Source: Hyphomicrobiales bacterium
GTDB taxonomy: Bacteria > Pseudomonadota > Alphaproteobacteria > Rhizobiales > Xanthobacteraceae
Assembly: GCA_017305665.1 (NCBI GenBank)
Contig: JAFKKH010000027.1
Location: forward strand, 1-64,000
Direction: 5' to 3'
DNA: 64,000 nt
Shown here: positions 34,159 to 44,255 of the stretch, piece after piece
How positions within the stretch are numbered: position 1 is the first letter of the stretch
Layout of the letters: the number at the start of each line of letters is the position of its first letter
Translations under genes and position numbers: made by a program
The notes under the pieces: model-generated
What the model saw: the letters and a program-made list of their open reading frames with translations, nothing else
The model's database searches: none
Told to the model about the DNA's origin: nothing

Positions 34159-35448
34159 TCAATCGGTTTGGTCCACGAGGATCACCCTGACGTCATTGAC
34201 GTTGGTGAGCGTCGGGCCGGTCAGCAGCAGATCGCCGGTCGCGGCGAAGAAGCCGGTGGCGTCGTTGTTGGCGAGAAAGGCGGCGGGATCGAGGTTTTGC
34301 GCGCGCATGGCCGCGAAGGTCCGCGCGTCGATCATCGCGCCCGCGGGATCGGACGCGCTGCCCGCGCCGCCATCGGCGCCGTCGGTATCGGCGGCGAGAG
34401 CGGAGATGTCGGGCGTGTCCTTGAGCAATGACGCGAGCGCCAGCGCGTATTCCTGGTTGGGGCCGCCACGGCCGTTGCCGCGCACGGTCACGGTGAGTTC
34501 ACCGCCGGACAGGATCGCGAGCTTTTGTCCCTTGGCGCGGGCTTCGAGCGCGAGCCTTGCGTGAGCGGCGGCGACGTCGTGGGCCTCGCCTTCGAGGTCG
34601 GCGCCGAGATCGCGCACCTCGTAGCCGGCCTCGCGCGCGACCTTCACGGCGGCGTCGAGCGATTGTTTCGGGCGCGCGATGATCTCGAAGCGGGCCCGCG
34701 CGAAGGCGGCGTCGCCCGGCTTGCAACTCTCATTGGCCGGATCATTCAGTGCGTGGGCAACCGCGTCGTCCAATGTGAGATTGTACCTTGCGACCAGCGC
34801 GCGCGCATCCGCCAGCGTGGTCGGGTCAGGTACGGTGGGGCCGGACGCGATCGCGGACGGTTCGTCGCGTGGTACGTCGGAGATCGCCAGTGTCACAATC
34901 TCGGCGCGCTGTCCGGCCCGCGCCAGCCGCCCGCCCTTGATCCGCGACAGGTGCTTGCGCACGGTGTTGACCTCGCCGATCGGCGCGCCGGAGCGCAGCA
35001 GCGCACGGTTGACCTGCTGCTTCTGCGCAAAACTGATCCCGTCAACCGGCGCGATCCAGTTGGCTGAGCCGCCGCCCGACAACAGCACCAGCAGCAGATC
35101 GTCGGCGGTGGCGGTGCCGGCCAGTTTCAGGCTGGCGTCGGCGCCGCGCAGGCCAGCTTCATCAGGAACGGGATGACCGGCCTCGACCACCTCGATGCGA
35201 CGCGTCGGCACGCCGTGACCGTGACGCGTGGTGGCAACGCCCACCAGTCTCGCGGGATCGAGGCTCAGCGCATCGAGATAGTGCCGCTCCGCGGCGGCGG
35301 CCATGGCGGCCGCGCTTTTTCCGGCGGCGAGACAGATCACGCGACCTTTTGGCACCGGCGGCAGGTGCGCGCCGAGGATGCTGTCGGGATGCGCGGCGGC
35401 GACGGCCGTATCGAAGATGGTGCGCAGCAGCTTGCGGTGATCGGGCAT
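34159..35448 (-). CDS. Glycerate 2-kinase/hydroxypyruvate reductase-like (MOFRL family)
   Basis: 429 residues. The N-terminal glycerate-kinase type II domain has A-A-G-K-S-A-A-A-M and L-S-G-G-G-S-A-N; the C-terminal MOFRL domain has L-S-G-G-E-L-T-V-T-V-R-G and R-G-G-P-N-Q-E. The family phosphorylates glycerate to 2-phosphoglycerate; members were formerly called TtuD hydroxypyruvate reductases. No glyoxylate or tartrate gene adjoins. A terminator of the next transport gene lies upstream. Confidence 0.9.
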   Translation of the reverse strand: MPDHRKLLRTIFDTAVAAAHPDSILGAHLPPVPKGRVICLAAGKSAAAMAAAAERHYLDALSLDPARLVGVATTRHGHGVPTRRIEVVEAGHPVPDEAGLRGADASLKLAGTATADDLLLVLLSGGGSANWIAPVDGISFAQKQQVNRALLRSGAPIGEVNTVRKHLSRIKGGRLARAGQRAEIVTLAISDVPRDEPSAIASGPTVPDPTTLADARALVARYNLTLDDAVAHALNDPANESCKPGDAAFARARFEIIARPKQSLDAAVKVAREAGYEVRDLGADLEGEAHDVAAAHARLALEARAKGQKLAILSGGELTVTVRGNGRGGPNQEYALALASLLKDTPDISALAADTDGADGGAGSASDPAGAMIDARTFAAMRAQNLDPAAFLANNDATGFFAATGDLLLTGPTLTNVNDVRVILVDQTD

Positions 35449-35515
35449 CGGCGATGATCTTGTGAACCTGTGAAACGAAACGGCCGGTTATCGGTCAAAT
35501 CGCGACATAAGAAAA

Positions 35516-35537
35516 CCCCCGCGTTCTCACGCGGGGG
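35516..35537 (-). terminator. Terminator after the first of three binding-protein genes
   Basis: CCCCCGCG and CGCGGGGG around a 6-base loop, followed on the minus strand by a run of T. It closes transcription of the gene at 35586. Confidence 0.85.
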
Positions 35538-35585
35538 CTTGGGTTTAGGATCTCGCGTCCGGTACCGGACGCCAGGCGGTCGCGG

Positions 35586-36815
35586 CTAGCCGCTGACGTC
35601 GGCGCTGATCACGTCGCCGAACAGCTCCCACTTTTCGCCCTTGAACTTCATCAGCTTGAGCGACGAAATGGGTGCGAAGTCGGTTGCGCTGGTGTTGATC
35701 TTGATACCTGGCAGCAGCGTTCCGATTTCGTAGTCCTTCAGGCTTGCGGCCTGCTTCATGACGTTGGCGCGGGTGAGATTGTCGCCGCACTGGGTGAGAA
35801 CTTTCACCAGTGTAGCGGCGACGCTGTAACCCACGACAGTGCCGCCATCGAGCACGTTGCCTTCGGGGAAGTCCTTCTTCATGAAGGCGTAGAAGGCCTC
35901 CATGCCGGGATCCTTGTTCCACTGCGGATCGGATGCATCCTTCAGGTACGCGGCGGAGATGATATTTTGCGAGTTCTCATAGCCCGCCGGCTTGATGACG
36001 CTGCCGACCGACGCTGACACGTTGTTCAGGAAATGCGTCGGCTTCCACTGAATTTCGGCGATCTTCTTGATCGCCTGCGCGGCGAACTTCGGTGTTGTGA
36101 TATTCACGAACACGTCGGCGCCGCTCGCCTTCAGCTTGACGATGTGGTTGTCGATGGTGGGCTCGGAGGTTTCGTAGCTCTCCTGCGCCACGATCATGGT
36201 CTTGGCCTTGGCGCCGAGTCCGTCGACAAGTCCCTTGAGATAGTCCTTGCCGTAGTCGTCGTTCTGGTAGAGCACGGCGATCTTGGCGTTCGGCATGTTC
36301 TTCAGGATGTACTTCGCATAGATGCGGGTCTCGGCCTGATAGCTGGGCTGCCAGCCCATGGTCCAGGGGAAGTGCTTCGGATCGTTCCACTTGGTGGCGC
36401 CGGTCGCGACGAATAGTTGCGGCACCTTCTTGGCGTTCATGTATTTGTGGATTGCCGTGTTCGGCGGCGTGCCGAGCGAGTTGAAGATCAGAAGGACTTC
36501 GTCGCTCTCGACCAGTTTGCGGGCCTGCTCCACCGTCTTCGGCGGGCTGTAAGCGTCGTCATAGCTGATGAAATTGATCTTGCGTCCGTTGATGCCGCCC
36601 TTGTCGTTGATCATCTTGAAATAGGCGGCTTCGGTTTTGCCGATCACGCCATAGGCGGATGCGGGTCCGCTATAGGGCATGATGTTGCCGATCTTGATTT
36701 CAGTGTCGCTGGCGCCGGTGTCGTATTTTTTTTGCGCAAGGGCGGCACCGCTGACCACCATGCTAAAGGCGGCAGCCAGCGAAAGGGTCGCGACTCGCGA
36801 TCCGTTAAAAGGCAT
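35586..36815 (-). CDS. Branched-chain-type ABC substrate-binding protein, paralogue 1
   Basis: 409 residues. Signal peptide to about A-A-L-A|Q-K-K; a GGGAG site 7 bases before the ATG. The mature sequence begins like that of the two neighbouring paralogues (A-Q-K-K-Y-D-T-G-A with D-T-E-I-K-I-G-N) and continues with N-I-M-P-Y-S-G-P-A-S-A-Y-G. All three are close over their whole length. They are periplasmic receptors for the Liv-type permease at 39766-43181. Ligands are unknown; dicarboxylates or fatty acids are suggested by the adjacent pim-like operon. Confidence 0.93.
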   Translation of the reverse strand: MPFNGSRVATLSLAAAFSMVVSGAALAQKKYDTGASDTEIKIGNIMPYSGPASAYGVIGKTEAAYFKMINDKGGINGRKINFISYDDAYSPPKTVEQARKLVESDEVLLIFNSLGTPPNTAIHKYMNAKKVPQLFVATGATKWNDPKHFPWTMGWQPSYQAETRIYAKYILKNMPNAKIAVLYQNDDYGKDYLKGLVDGLGAKAKTMIVAQESYETSEPTIDNHIVKLKASGADVFVNITTPKFAAQAIKKIAEIQWKPTHFLNNVSASVGSVIKPAGYENSQNIISAAYLKDASDPQWNKDPGMEAFYAFMKKDFPEGNVLDGGTVVGYSVAATLVKVLTQCGDNLTRANVMKQAASLKDYEIGTLLPGIKINTSATDFAPISSLKLMKFKGEKWELFGDVISADVSG

Positions 36816-36920
36816 TTCTGATCTCCCTGATTGATTATGATCGATTGTGCGTTTTTTATTGGAAGGCTTTGCCTTCGGGGGGCGATTGAATACCTTTTCG
36901 GGAAAACCGGCAAACTAAAT

Positions 36921-36946
36921 ACCCCTGCGACAAAAGTCGCAGGGGT
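36921..36946 (-). terminator. Terminator after binding-protein paralogue 2
   Basis: Perfect 11-bp stem (ACCCCTGCGAC with GTCGCAGGGGT) and a 4-base loop; the minus strand continues into a T-rich stretch. It lies just after the stop of the gene at 37004. Confidence 0.85.
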
Positions 36947-37003
36947 CCGATCGTTCTGAGCCATTTCGCAGTGCGGATCAAAACAAAGTCCGCCGGGCGG
37001 AAA

Positions 37004-38233
37004 TCAGCCGCCGACGTCGCCGCTGATGATGTCGCCGAAGCGATGCCAGGTATTGCCCTCGAATTTCTCGAGTTGGAGCTGCGCCAACGGCGCAAAGTCG
37101 GTGGCACTGGTGTTGATGGTCACGCCGGGGAGCAGGCCACCAAAAGACAGGTTCTTCATGCTGGCGGCCTGCTTCATCACGTTGGCGCGCGTCAGGTTGT
37201 CACCGCATGCTTTCAGCACGTGGACCATCGTCTGCGCCACGGTGTAGCCGTACATCACCGACGCGTCCGCCCGGTTGGCTTCCGGATAGTACTTGTCGAG
37301 AAAGGCATTCCAGCCCTTCATCCCGGCATCGTCCTTCCATTGCGGATCGGTCGGATCCTTGAGATAGGCGGATGAGATGATGCCTTGAGCATTTTCATAG
37401 CCCGCCGGCTTGATGACACTGCCGATCGATGCCGACACGTTGTTCAGGAAATGCGTCGGCTTCCAGCCGATCTCGGCAATCTTCTTGATCGCCTGTGCAG
37501 CGAACTTTGGTGTCGAGATGTTGATGAACACGTCGGCGCCGCTCGCCTTCAGCTTGACGATATGGCTGTCGACGGTCGGTTCGGAGGTCTCGTAACTTTC
37601 CTCGGCGACGATCATGGTCTTGGCTTTGGAGCCGAGCCCATCGAGCAATCCTTGCAAGTAATCCTTCCCGTAATCGTCGTTCTGATACATCACGGCGATC
37701 TTGGCGTTCGGCATGTTCTTCAGGATGTATTTCGCGTAGATGCGCGTCTCGCTTTGGTAATTGGGCTGCCAGCCCATGGTCCACGGAAAGTGCTTCGGGT
37801 CGTTCCATTTCGTCGCGCCGGTGGCGACGAACAGTTGCGGCACTTTCTTGGAGTTCATGTATTTGTGGATCGCCGAATTGGGCGGCGTGCCGAGCGAGTT
37901 GAAGATCAGAAGGACTTCATCGCTCTCCACCAGTTTGCGGGCCTGCTCCACCGTCTTCGGCGGGCTGTAGGCGTCGTCATAGCTGATGAAATTGATCTTG
38001 CGGCCGTTGATGCCGCCTTCTGCATTGATCTTGTTGAAGTAGGCGGCCTCGGTCTTGCCGATCACGCCGTAGGCGGACGCCGGTCCGCTGTAGGGCATGA
38101 TGTTGCCGATCTTGATCTCGGTATCGGTTGCGCCGGGGTCGTATTTCTTTTGAGCGAGGGCGCCGCTGGTCGTCGCGGCGAACACGATAAAGGCAGCCGA
38201 CAGGGTTGCCAGCCGCATCTGCAATACGGGCAT
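37004..38233 (-). CDS. Branched-chain-type ABC substrate-binding protein, paralogue 2
   Basis: 409 residues from the ATG at 38233 with GGGAG upstream; an in-frame upstream start at 38314 lacks a signal-peptide context. Signal peptide to about G-A-L-A|Q-K-K. The three paralogues share long identical stretches (for example the Y-S-P-P-K-T-V-E-Q-A-R-K segment with paralogue 1), so duplication is recent or conserved by selection. Differences cluster in the C-terminal half. Confidence 0.93.
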   Translation of the reverse strand: MPVLQMRLATLSAAFIVFAATTSGALAQKKYDPGATDTEIKIGNIMPYSGPASAYGVIGKTEAAYFNKINAEGGINGRKINFISYDDAYSPPKTVEQARKLVESDEVLLIFNSLGTPPNSAIHKYMNSKKVPQLFVATGATKWNDPKHFPWTMGWQPNYQSETRIYAKYILKNMPNAKIAVMYQNDDYGKDYLQGLLDGLGSKAKTMIVAEESYETSEPTVDSHIVKLKASGADVFINISTPKFAAQAIKKIAEIGWKPTHFLNNVSASIGSVIKPAGYENAQGIISSAYLKDPTDPQWKDDAGMKGWNAFLDKYYPEANRADASVMYGYTVAQTMVHVLKACGDNLTRANVMKQAASMKNLSFGGLLPGVTINTSATDFAPLAQLQLEKFEGNTWHRFGDIISGDVGG

Positions 38234-38458
38234 TTTTGTCTCCCTGATTTCGTTGCGAATGTGTCGTGTTTTTGATTGGAGGCACCTTGGCCTCGGCGCC
38301 GAGTGAATACCCATTGCAGGACCGCAGCAAGGAAAAGTCCCCGGCGGCCGCGAGGGCCGGCTTATTATTTAGTTGGACCGTCCGGGGAATGATCGGGCGC
38401 GCATGGGGTTCGCGACCGGCCGTACGGGTGCGCGCATCGCACCGCGGAAAAAGCAAAA

Positions 38459-38482
38459 CCCCCCGCGGCGAACCGCGAGGGG
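38459..38482 (-). terminator. Terminator after binding-protein paralogue 3
   Basis: A 10-bp stem with one mismatch (left arm CCCCCCGCGG, right arm CCGCGAGGGG) and a CGAA loop, followed on the minus strand by TTTTG. It lies downstream of the gene at 38524. Confidence 0.8.
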
Positions 38483-38523
38483 CTGGGGTTGCGATCCCGG
38501 TCGGTGCCGGGCGGCGAACAGCG

Positions 38524-39756
38524 TCAGTTGGTGACGTCGCCGCTGATGATGTCGCCGAACAGATCCCACTTCTCGCCCTTGAAGCGCATCATCTGCAGTT
38601 GCGCGATCGGAGCGAAGTCAGTGGCCGACGTGTTGATCTTGACGCCGGGCAGCAGGGTGTCGGTCTCGAAGTCCTTCAGGCTTGCGGCCTGCTTCATGAC
38701 GTTCGCCCGCGTGAGGTTGTCGCCGCACATCTGGAGTACCTTCACCAGAGTCTGCGCGGCACCGTACCCGTAGACGATGCTGCCATCGGTCTTGTTGGCG
38801 CCGGGCATGTACTTGTCGAGGAACGCGACCCACTTCTTCATGCCGGGATCGTTGTCCCACTGCGGATCCGCGCCGTCCTTGGCATAGGCCGCCGACAGAA
38901 CGCCCTGCGCGTTATCGAACCCGGCAGGCTTCATCACGCCGCCGACCGAGGCGCTGACGTTGGTCATGATCTGCAGCGGCTTCCACTCGATCTCCGCCGT
39001 CTTCTTGACGGTCTGGGCACCGAATTTCGGCGTCGCATAGATCATCAGAACGTCGGCGCCGGTCGCCTTCAGCTTGACGATGTGGCTGTCGATGGTCGGC
39101 TCGGAGACCTCGTAGCTCTCCTGAGCGATCACCATGGTCTTGGCCTTGTCGCCGAGGCCGTCCATGGTGCCCTTCAGGTAGTCCTTACCGAAGTCGTCGT
39201 TCTGGTAGAGGATCGCGATCTTGGCGTTCGGCTTTTCCTTCAGCAGATACTTTGCATAAATCCGCGCCTCGCTCTGGTAGCTCGGCTGCCAGCCCATGGT
39301 CCATGGGAAGTGCTTCGGATCGTTCCACTTGGTGGCGCCGGTCGCGACGAACAGTTGCGGGATCTTCTTCGCATTCAGGTACTTCTGGATCGCGGTGTTG
39401 GATGGCGTTCCCAGCGGATTGAAGACGATCAGGACCTCGTCGCTCTCGACCAGCTTGCGCACCTGCTCGACCGCCTTGGGCGGGCTGTAGGCGTCGTCAT
39501 AGGTCATGAAGTTGATCTTGCGGCCGTTGATGCCGCCCTGATCGTTGATCATCTTGAAATAGGCAGCCTCGGTCTTGCCGATGATGCCGTAGGCGGACGC
39601 CGGGCCGCTGTACGGCATGGTGTTGCCGATCTTGATCTCGGTGTCGGTGGCGCCGGTATCGTACTTCTTTTGGGCGAGGGCACTGCTGCTCATGGCAGCG
39701 AACGTGATGACCGCTGTCGAGAACGCAGCGATTCTTAGTTTTTGCATTCCACGCAT
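38524..39756 (-). CDS. Branched-chain-type ABC substrate-binding protein, paralogue 3
   Basis: 410 residues from the first ATG (39756), with AAGGAG 13 bases upstream; a second ATG three codons in is possible. Signal peptide to about S-A-L-A|Q-K-K. It is the most distinct of the three (N-T-M-P-Y-S-G instead of N-I-M-P-Y-S-G; V-F-N-P-L-G-T-P-S-N) and lies next to the permease genes (9 bases), so it is probably the original partner and cotranscribed with them. Confidence 0.93.
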   Translation of the reverse strand: MRGMQKLRIAAFSTAVITFAAMSSSALAQKKYDTGATDTEIKIGNTMPYSGPASAYGIIGKTEAAYFKMINDQGGINGRKINFMTYDDAYSPPKAVEQVRKLVESDEVLIVFNPLGTPSNTAIQKYLNAKKIPQLFVATGATKWNDPKHFPWTMGWQPSYQSEARIYAKYLLKEKPNAKIAILYQNDDFGKDYLKGTMDGLGDKAKTMVIAQESYEVSEPTIDSHIVKLKATGADVLMIYATPKFGAQTVKKTAEIEWKPLQIMTNVSASVGGVMKPAGFDNAQGVLSAAYAKDGADPQWDNDPGMKKWVAFLDKYMPGANKTDGSIVYGYGAAQTLVKVLQMCGDNLTRANVMKQAASLKDFETDTLLPGVKINTSATDFAPIAQLQMMRFKGEKWDLFGDIISGDVTN

Positions 39757-39765
39757 TTTCGTTTC

Positions 39766-40782
39766 TTAGCTCCTTTTGAGTTTCCCTATCCAATGCTGGC
39801 ACACCAGCGCGACTTGCCTTGCGCCGTGCGGCACAAGGAAGATCACCACGAACAGGAGCACGCCGAACACCGCGCCGGAGAGTCCCTTCGAAATGCTTTC
39901 TGCGATATTGGGGACGAAGACGATGAAGGCCGCGCCGACGATCGATCCGGGCAGCCAGCCCACGCCGCCGACCACCATGCCGAGGAACAGCGCGATCGCG
40001 AGCTGGATGGTGTAGCTGTCGGGCGCGACGAACTGCACCACGATGGCGCCCAATCCGCCGGCGACGCCGGTGATACCGGCGCTGACGCCGAACGCTAGGG
40101 TCTTGTAGAGCGCGACATTGATGCCCATCGCGGACGCGGCGATTTCATTGTCGCGGATCGCCATCATGGCGCGCCCGGAGCGCGACCTCAGCAGGTTGAT
40201 CGAGGCGATATAGATCGCGATCGCGATCGCCAGCGTGAAGTAATACAGCCAGGTGTCCTGGGAGAGCGGCAGCCCGAATGGCGCGTCGGGCTTGGTGACG
40301 ACGAGGCCCTGGACGCCGCCGGTCCACTCTTCCAGTGCGCCGAGCTTGAGGAATTGCGGCATCGCGACGGCCAGTGCGAACGTCGCCAGCGCCAGATAGA
40401 TGCCGCTGAGACGCAAGGCCGGCAGACCGAACAGGAACCCGAATGCGAAGCAGATGATGCCGGAAATCGGCAGCGTCAGCGCATAGTTCATGCCGGCATG
40501 TTCCATCAGGACCGCCGAGATGTAGGCGCCGAGCGCATAGAAGGCGCTTTGGCCGAGCGAGAACTGCCCGCTGCCGCCGGTGAGAATATTGAGCGCCAGG
40601 ACGGCGAGGCCATAGATCAGAACCGTCGTGAGCTGGAAGATGACGAAGTTCTTCACGAACAGCGGCATGACAAGCAGCAGCAGCAGCACGACGGCCGATG
40701 TCCCCGCACCGAGCGTCATGGCTCGCTTGGGCACGGCATCGATGGCGGGAGCGTCGGTGACGGTTTCCTGGATTGCGCTCAT
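39766..40782 (-). CDS. Branched-chain-type ABC transporter permease (LivM-like)
   Basis: 338 residues with about ten membrane segments. L-T-G-G-S-G-Q-F-S-L-G-Q-S-A-F-Y-A and R-S-R-S-G-R-A-M-M-A-I-R-D-N-E are LivM motifs; the latter is the coupling loop to the ATPase. It follows the LivH gene by 2 bases and precedes the third binding-protein gene by 9. Unlike the transporter at 28.6-32.1 kb, LivM and LivG are separate here. Confidence 0.93.
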   Translation of the reverse strand: MSAIQETVTDAPAIDAVPKRAMTLGAGTSAVVLLLLLVMPLFVKNFVIFQLTTVLIYGLAVLALNILTGGSGQFSLGQSAFYALGAYISAVLMEHAGMNYALTLPISGIICFAFGFLFGLPALRLSGIYLALATFALAVAMPQFLKLGALEEWTGGVQGLVVTKPDAPFGLPLSQDTWLYYFTLAIAIAIYIASINLLRSRSGRAMMAIRDNEIAASAMGINVALYKTLAFGVSAGITGVAGGLGAIVVQFVAPDSYTIQLAIALFLGMVVGGVGWLPGSIVGAAFIVFVPNIAESISKGLSGAVFGVLLFVVIFLVPHGARQVALVCQHWIGKLKRS

Positions 40783-40784
40783 GA

Positions 40785-41663
40785 TCAGACTCGCTTGATG
40801 ACGGTGTGGCCAAACAGGCCCGAGGGTTTCACGACCAGAACGATGACGATCAGCGCCAGCGCGATGGGCAGCTTGAGCTCATTGCCGGCGCCGGGAATGT
40901 AGGTCCCGACCAGGTTCTCGAAGATGCCGACAAGGAAACCGCCGACGACGGCGCCGAGTGGGCTGGAGAGGCCGCCGAGCACCGCCGCGGCGAAACCGTA
41001 GATCAGCACGCCGCCCATCATGTTCGGCTCGAGGAACACCACAGGCGCGATCAGCAGGCCGGCGATGGCACCGATCGCCGACGCCATGCCCCAGCCGAGC
41101 GCGATCATCCAGCTGGTGTTGATGCCGACCAGCCGCGCCGATTCAGGCAGTGTTGCCGCGGCCCGCATCGCAAGGCCGATGCGGGTGAAGCGGAAGAACA
41201 GGAACAGCAACACCAGCAGTCCGATGGTGACGCCGATCATGCCCGCCTGGTGGGTCGAGATCAGTTGGCTGCCGAGGAACGGCGCCGATCCGAACGGCGA
41301 CGGGAACTGCTTGATGGTGAAGTCCCAGATCAACCCGGCCACGCTGTTGACGATGGCGAACAGGGCGATGAACCCCGCGACGTTGGTCAGGATCGGCGCC
41401 TTCGCCAGCGGCTTGAACAGCAGCCGTTCGATCGCGATGCCGCCGATGAACGACAGGATCAGCGTGAGCACGAAGGCGGCCCAGTAGGGCACGCCCCACT
41501 GCATCATCTGCCAGGCCATGAAGGTGGAGAACATCGCCATTTCGCCCTGGGCGAAGTTCAGGTGGTCGATCGCCTGGTAGATCATCACCACCGCGAGCGC
41601 CATGCAGGCATAGATCGCACCGGTGGCGATGCCGGCCAGGATTTGATTGGTCAGCAGTTCCAT
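40785..41663 (-). CDS. Branched-chain-type ABC transporter permease (LivH-like)
   Basis: 292 residues, standard length, eight or so membrane segments. I-A-T-G-A-I-Y-A-C-M-A-L and the loop R-A-A-A-T-L-P-E-S-A-R-L-V-G-I are characteristic. It lies between the LivF and LivM genes with spacings of 10 and 2 bases, within one operon. Confidence 0.93.
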   Translation of the reverse strand: MELLTNQILAGIATGAIYACMALAVVMIYQAIDHLNFAQGEMAMFSTFMAWQMMQWGVPYWAAFVLTLILSFIGGIAIERLLFKPLAKAPILTNVAGFIALFAIVNSVAGLIWDFTIKQFPSPFGSAPFLGSQLISTHQAGMIGVTIGLLVLLFLFFRFTRIGLAMRAAATLPESARLVGINTSWMIALGWGMASAIGAIAGLLIAPVVFLEPNMMGGVLIYGFAAAVLGGLSSPLGAVVGGFLVGIFENLVGTYIPGAGNELKLPIALALIVIVLVVKPSGLFGHTVIKRV

Positions 41664-41673
41664 GGCCGTCTCC

Positions 41674-42383
41674 TCAATAACCCAGATAGGACTTGCGGAC
41701 GTCTTCGTTGTTCGAGATGTCCTTGGCGCTGCCCGACATCACGATCCGTCCGGTCTCGATCACGTAGGCGGTGTCGGCGAGTTCCAGCGCGAGCTGCGCG
41801 TTCTGCTCGACCACGAGGATGGTGACCTTGTGCTCGCGGTTGATCTTGCCGAGGATCTTGAACAGGTCGCGAACGATCAGCGGAGCGAGGCCGAACGACG
41901 GCTCGTCGAGCAGCATCAGCCGCGGACGCAGCATCAATGCGCGGGCGACCGCGAGCATCTGCTGTTCGCCGCCGGACAGCGTGCCGGCCTGCTGGGTATG
42001 GCGCTGCTTGAGGACGGGGAAGTGGTCGTACATCCGCTCGACGTCGTCGGCGATGCCCGCCCGGTCGGAGCGCGAGATCGCGCCGAGCTGCAGGTTCTCC
42101 TCCACCGTCATGGTGGTGAAGGTGCCGCGGCCCTGCGGCACGTGCGCGATGCCGAGGCGGACGATGTTTTCGGTCGACTTGCCGCTGAGCGGCTTACCTT
42201 CGAATTCGATGGTTCCGGTCGAGCGCACCATGTTGCAGATCGCACGCAGCGTAGTGGTCTTGCCGGCGCCGTTGGCGCCGAGCAGCGTGGTCATGCTGCC
42301 TTCCTTGAGATGAAACTCGAGGCCGTGCAGCGCCTGCACCTGACCGTAATAGGCCCGAAGGTCCTTGATATCGAGCATCGCGG

Positions 42384-42387
<4 letters not shown>
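41674..42387 (-). CDS. Branched-chain-type ABC transporter ATP-binding protein (LivF-like)
   Basis: 237 residues. Walker [10 protein letters not shown], signature [10 protein letters not shown] and Walker B M-L-L-D-E-P; ends in K-S-Y-L-G-Y as LivF does. Its start overlaps the LivG stop by four bases, coupling the two ATPases. Confidence 0.93.
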
Positions 42388-43181
<794 letters not shown>

Positions 43182-43250
43182 CGGCGGCGGCCCGCCTGAT
43201 GCGCGATATTCCGGCGACGGACGGACGTCTCTCGACGCGGTCCGGAAATT

Positions 43251-44117
43251 TTACCTGATCCCCTCGGCCACACGCGCAACTCTCCCTCCTGCTCTCAACT
43301 TCTTGTTTTCTTGCTTTTGTGATTGCGGCGCTGCACCACCCAGTGCCGCCTCGATGTTCCTTACCATCGCTACAAGGCGAGGTCCAATGTCGGTGCGCAG
43401 ACGATCTTCCGTGAAGCGGAAAGCAGGCGCGCCGCAGTTCAAGGCATAAGGACCGGTTCCGTCGCTCAGCTTCATTGCTACGCCGGCCGCGTGGATGTCG
43501 TCGTGCCATTCGCCGGCCGACATCGCGAAACCATATTTCGCCACCGTCTCGCCGGAGCGTTCGAGTCCGTCGCGCATCTTCGGCCAGCGGTGTCCGTAAT
43601 GCTCGCGCATCTCACGCAGCAGTTCGGTGCGCTCCTCCGCCGACAACGCCCAGAAATAGGCGCGGCCCATCGCCGTGGTCGCAATCGGCACGCGCGAGCC
43701 GACATCGAGCTGCACACCGACAGTGAGTTCGCTGCGGCTCTGCCCGAAATAGATCATGCTGATCCGGTCACGTGCACCGATCGCACAGGCGCCGCCGGTC
43801 TGTCGCATCAATTCGTTGCGATAGGGCTCCGAGATATGGCGGATGCCCATGTTGGCGAGTGCGACATATCCGAGCGCCATCGCCGACGGCGCGAGCTGAT
43901 ACTTCTCGAATTTGGGAACCGGCGTCAGATAGCCGAGTTTGGTCAGCGTGTAGGTGAGCCGCGACACCGTCGGTTTCGGCAATTTGGTGCGTGCGGCGAT
44001 TTCCTGATTGCCAAGCAGTCCATCATTGGGATGAAATGCGCGCAACACATCGAGGCCGCGCGAGAGCGCGACGACAAAGCTGCGATCGGTCGCGGCTTTT
44101 CTGGCTGGACGTTTCAT
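43251..44117 (-). CDS. IclR-family transcriptional regulator
   Basis: 288 residues. N-terminal winged helix with G-N-Q-E-I-A-A-R-T and K-P-T-V-S-R-L-T-Y-T-L recognition helix (residues about 35-60), then the IclR effector domain from about 90 to 265. It is divergent from the pimF-like gene and upstream of the Liv-type genes, so it is well placed to control both uptake and beta-oxidation. The effector would be an acid or CoA ester of the pathway (inference). Confidence 0.92.
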   Translation of the reverse strand: MKRPARKAATDRSFVVALSRGLDVLRAFHPNDGLLGNQEIAARTKLPKPTVSRLTYTLTKLGYLTPVPKFEKYQLAPSAMALGYVALANMGIRHISEPYRNELMRQTGGACAIGARDRISMIYFGQSRSELTVGVQLDVGSRVPIATTAMGRAYFWALSAEERTELLREMREHYGHRWPKMRDGLERSGETVAKYGFAMSAGEWHDDIHAAGVAMKLSDGTGPYALNCGAPAFRFTEDRLRTDIGPRLVAMVRNIEAALGGAAPQSQKQENKKLRAGGRVARVAEGIR

Positions 44118-44195
44118 TCCCTGATGCGGTCGTTGTGTCGATGTGTTCTCGTTGACAAGGGACGTGCTTCAAAATAACCCTCCCTGTCAAGATGT

Positions 44196-44208
44196 GGAAT
44201 TAAATTCC
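44196..44208. promoter_or_regulatory. GGAAT-N3-ATTCC dyad, candidate IclR operator
   Basis: Short perfect inverted repeat in the 138-base gap between the IclR and pimF-like genes, in its most AT-rich part. Compatible with an IclR-family site; unproven. Confidence 0.45.
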
Positions 44209-44232
44209 GCTGTGCGAAATTAGTAGGATACG

Positions 44233-44244
44233 CTGAAATTTCAG
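44233..44244. promoter_or_regulatory. 12-bp perfect palindrome before the pimF-like start
   Basis: CTGAAATTTCAG ends at the edge of the GGGAG ribosome-binding site (44244-44248) of the pimF-like gene. Binding there would block transcription or translation initiation. Candidate operator. Confidence 0.5.
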
Positions 44245-44255
44245 GGAGAGCGCCC

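Noticed and set aside
35516-38482. Hairpins between the binding-protein genes as riboswitches or small RNAs
   Set aside because: Each is a simple GC stem with a T-run on the minus strand just after a stop codon, so an intrinsic terminator explains them.
38266-39738. 490-codon plus-strand frame opposite binding protein 3
   Set aside because: Antisense shadow running through a terminator hairpin; similar shadow frames occur opposite the other two paralogues.
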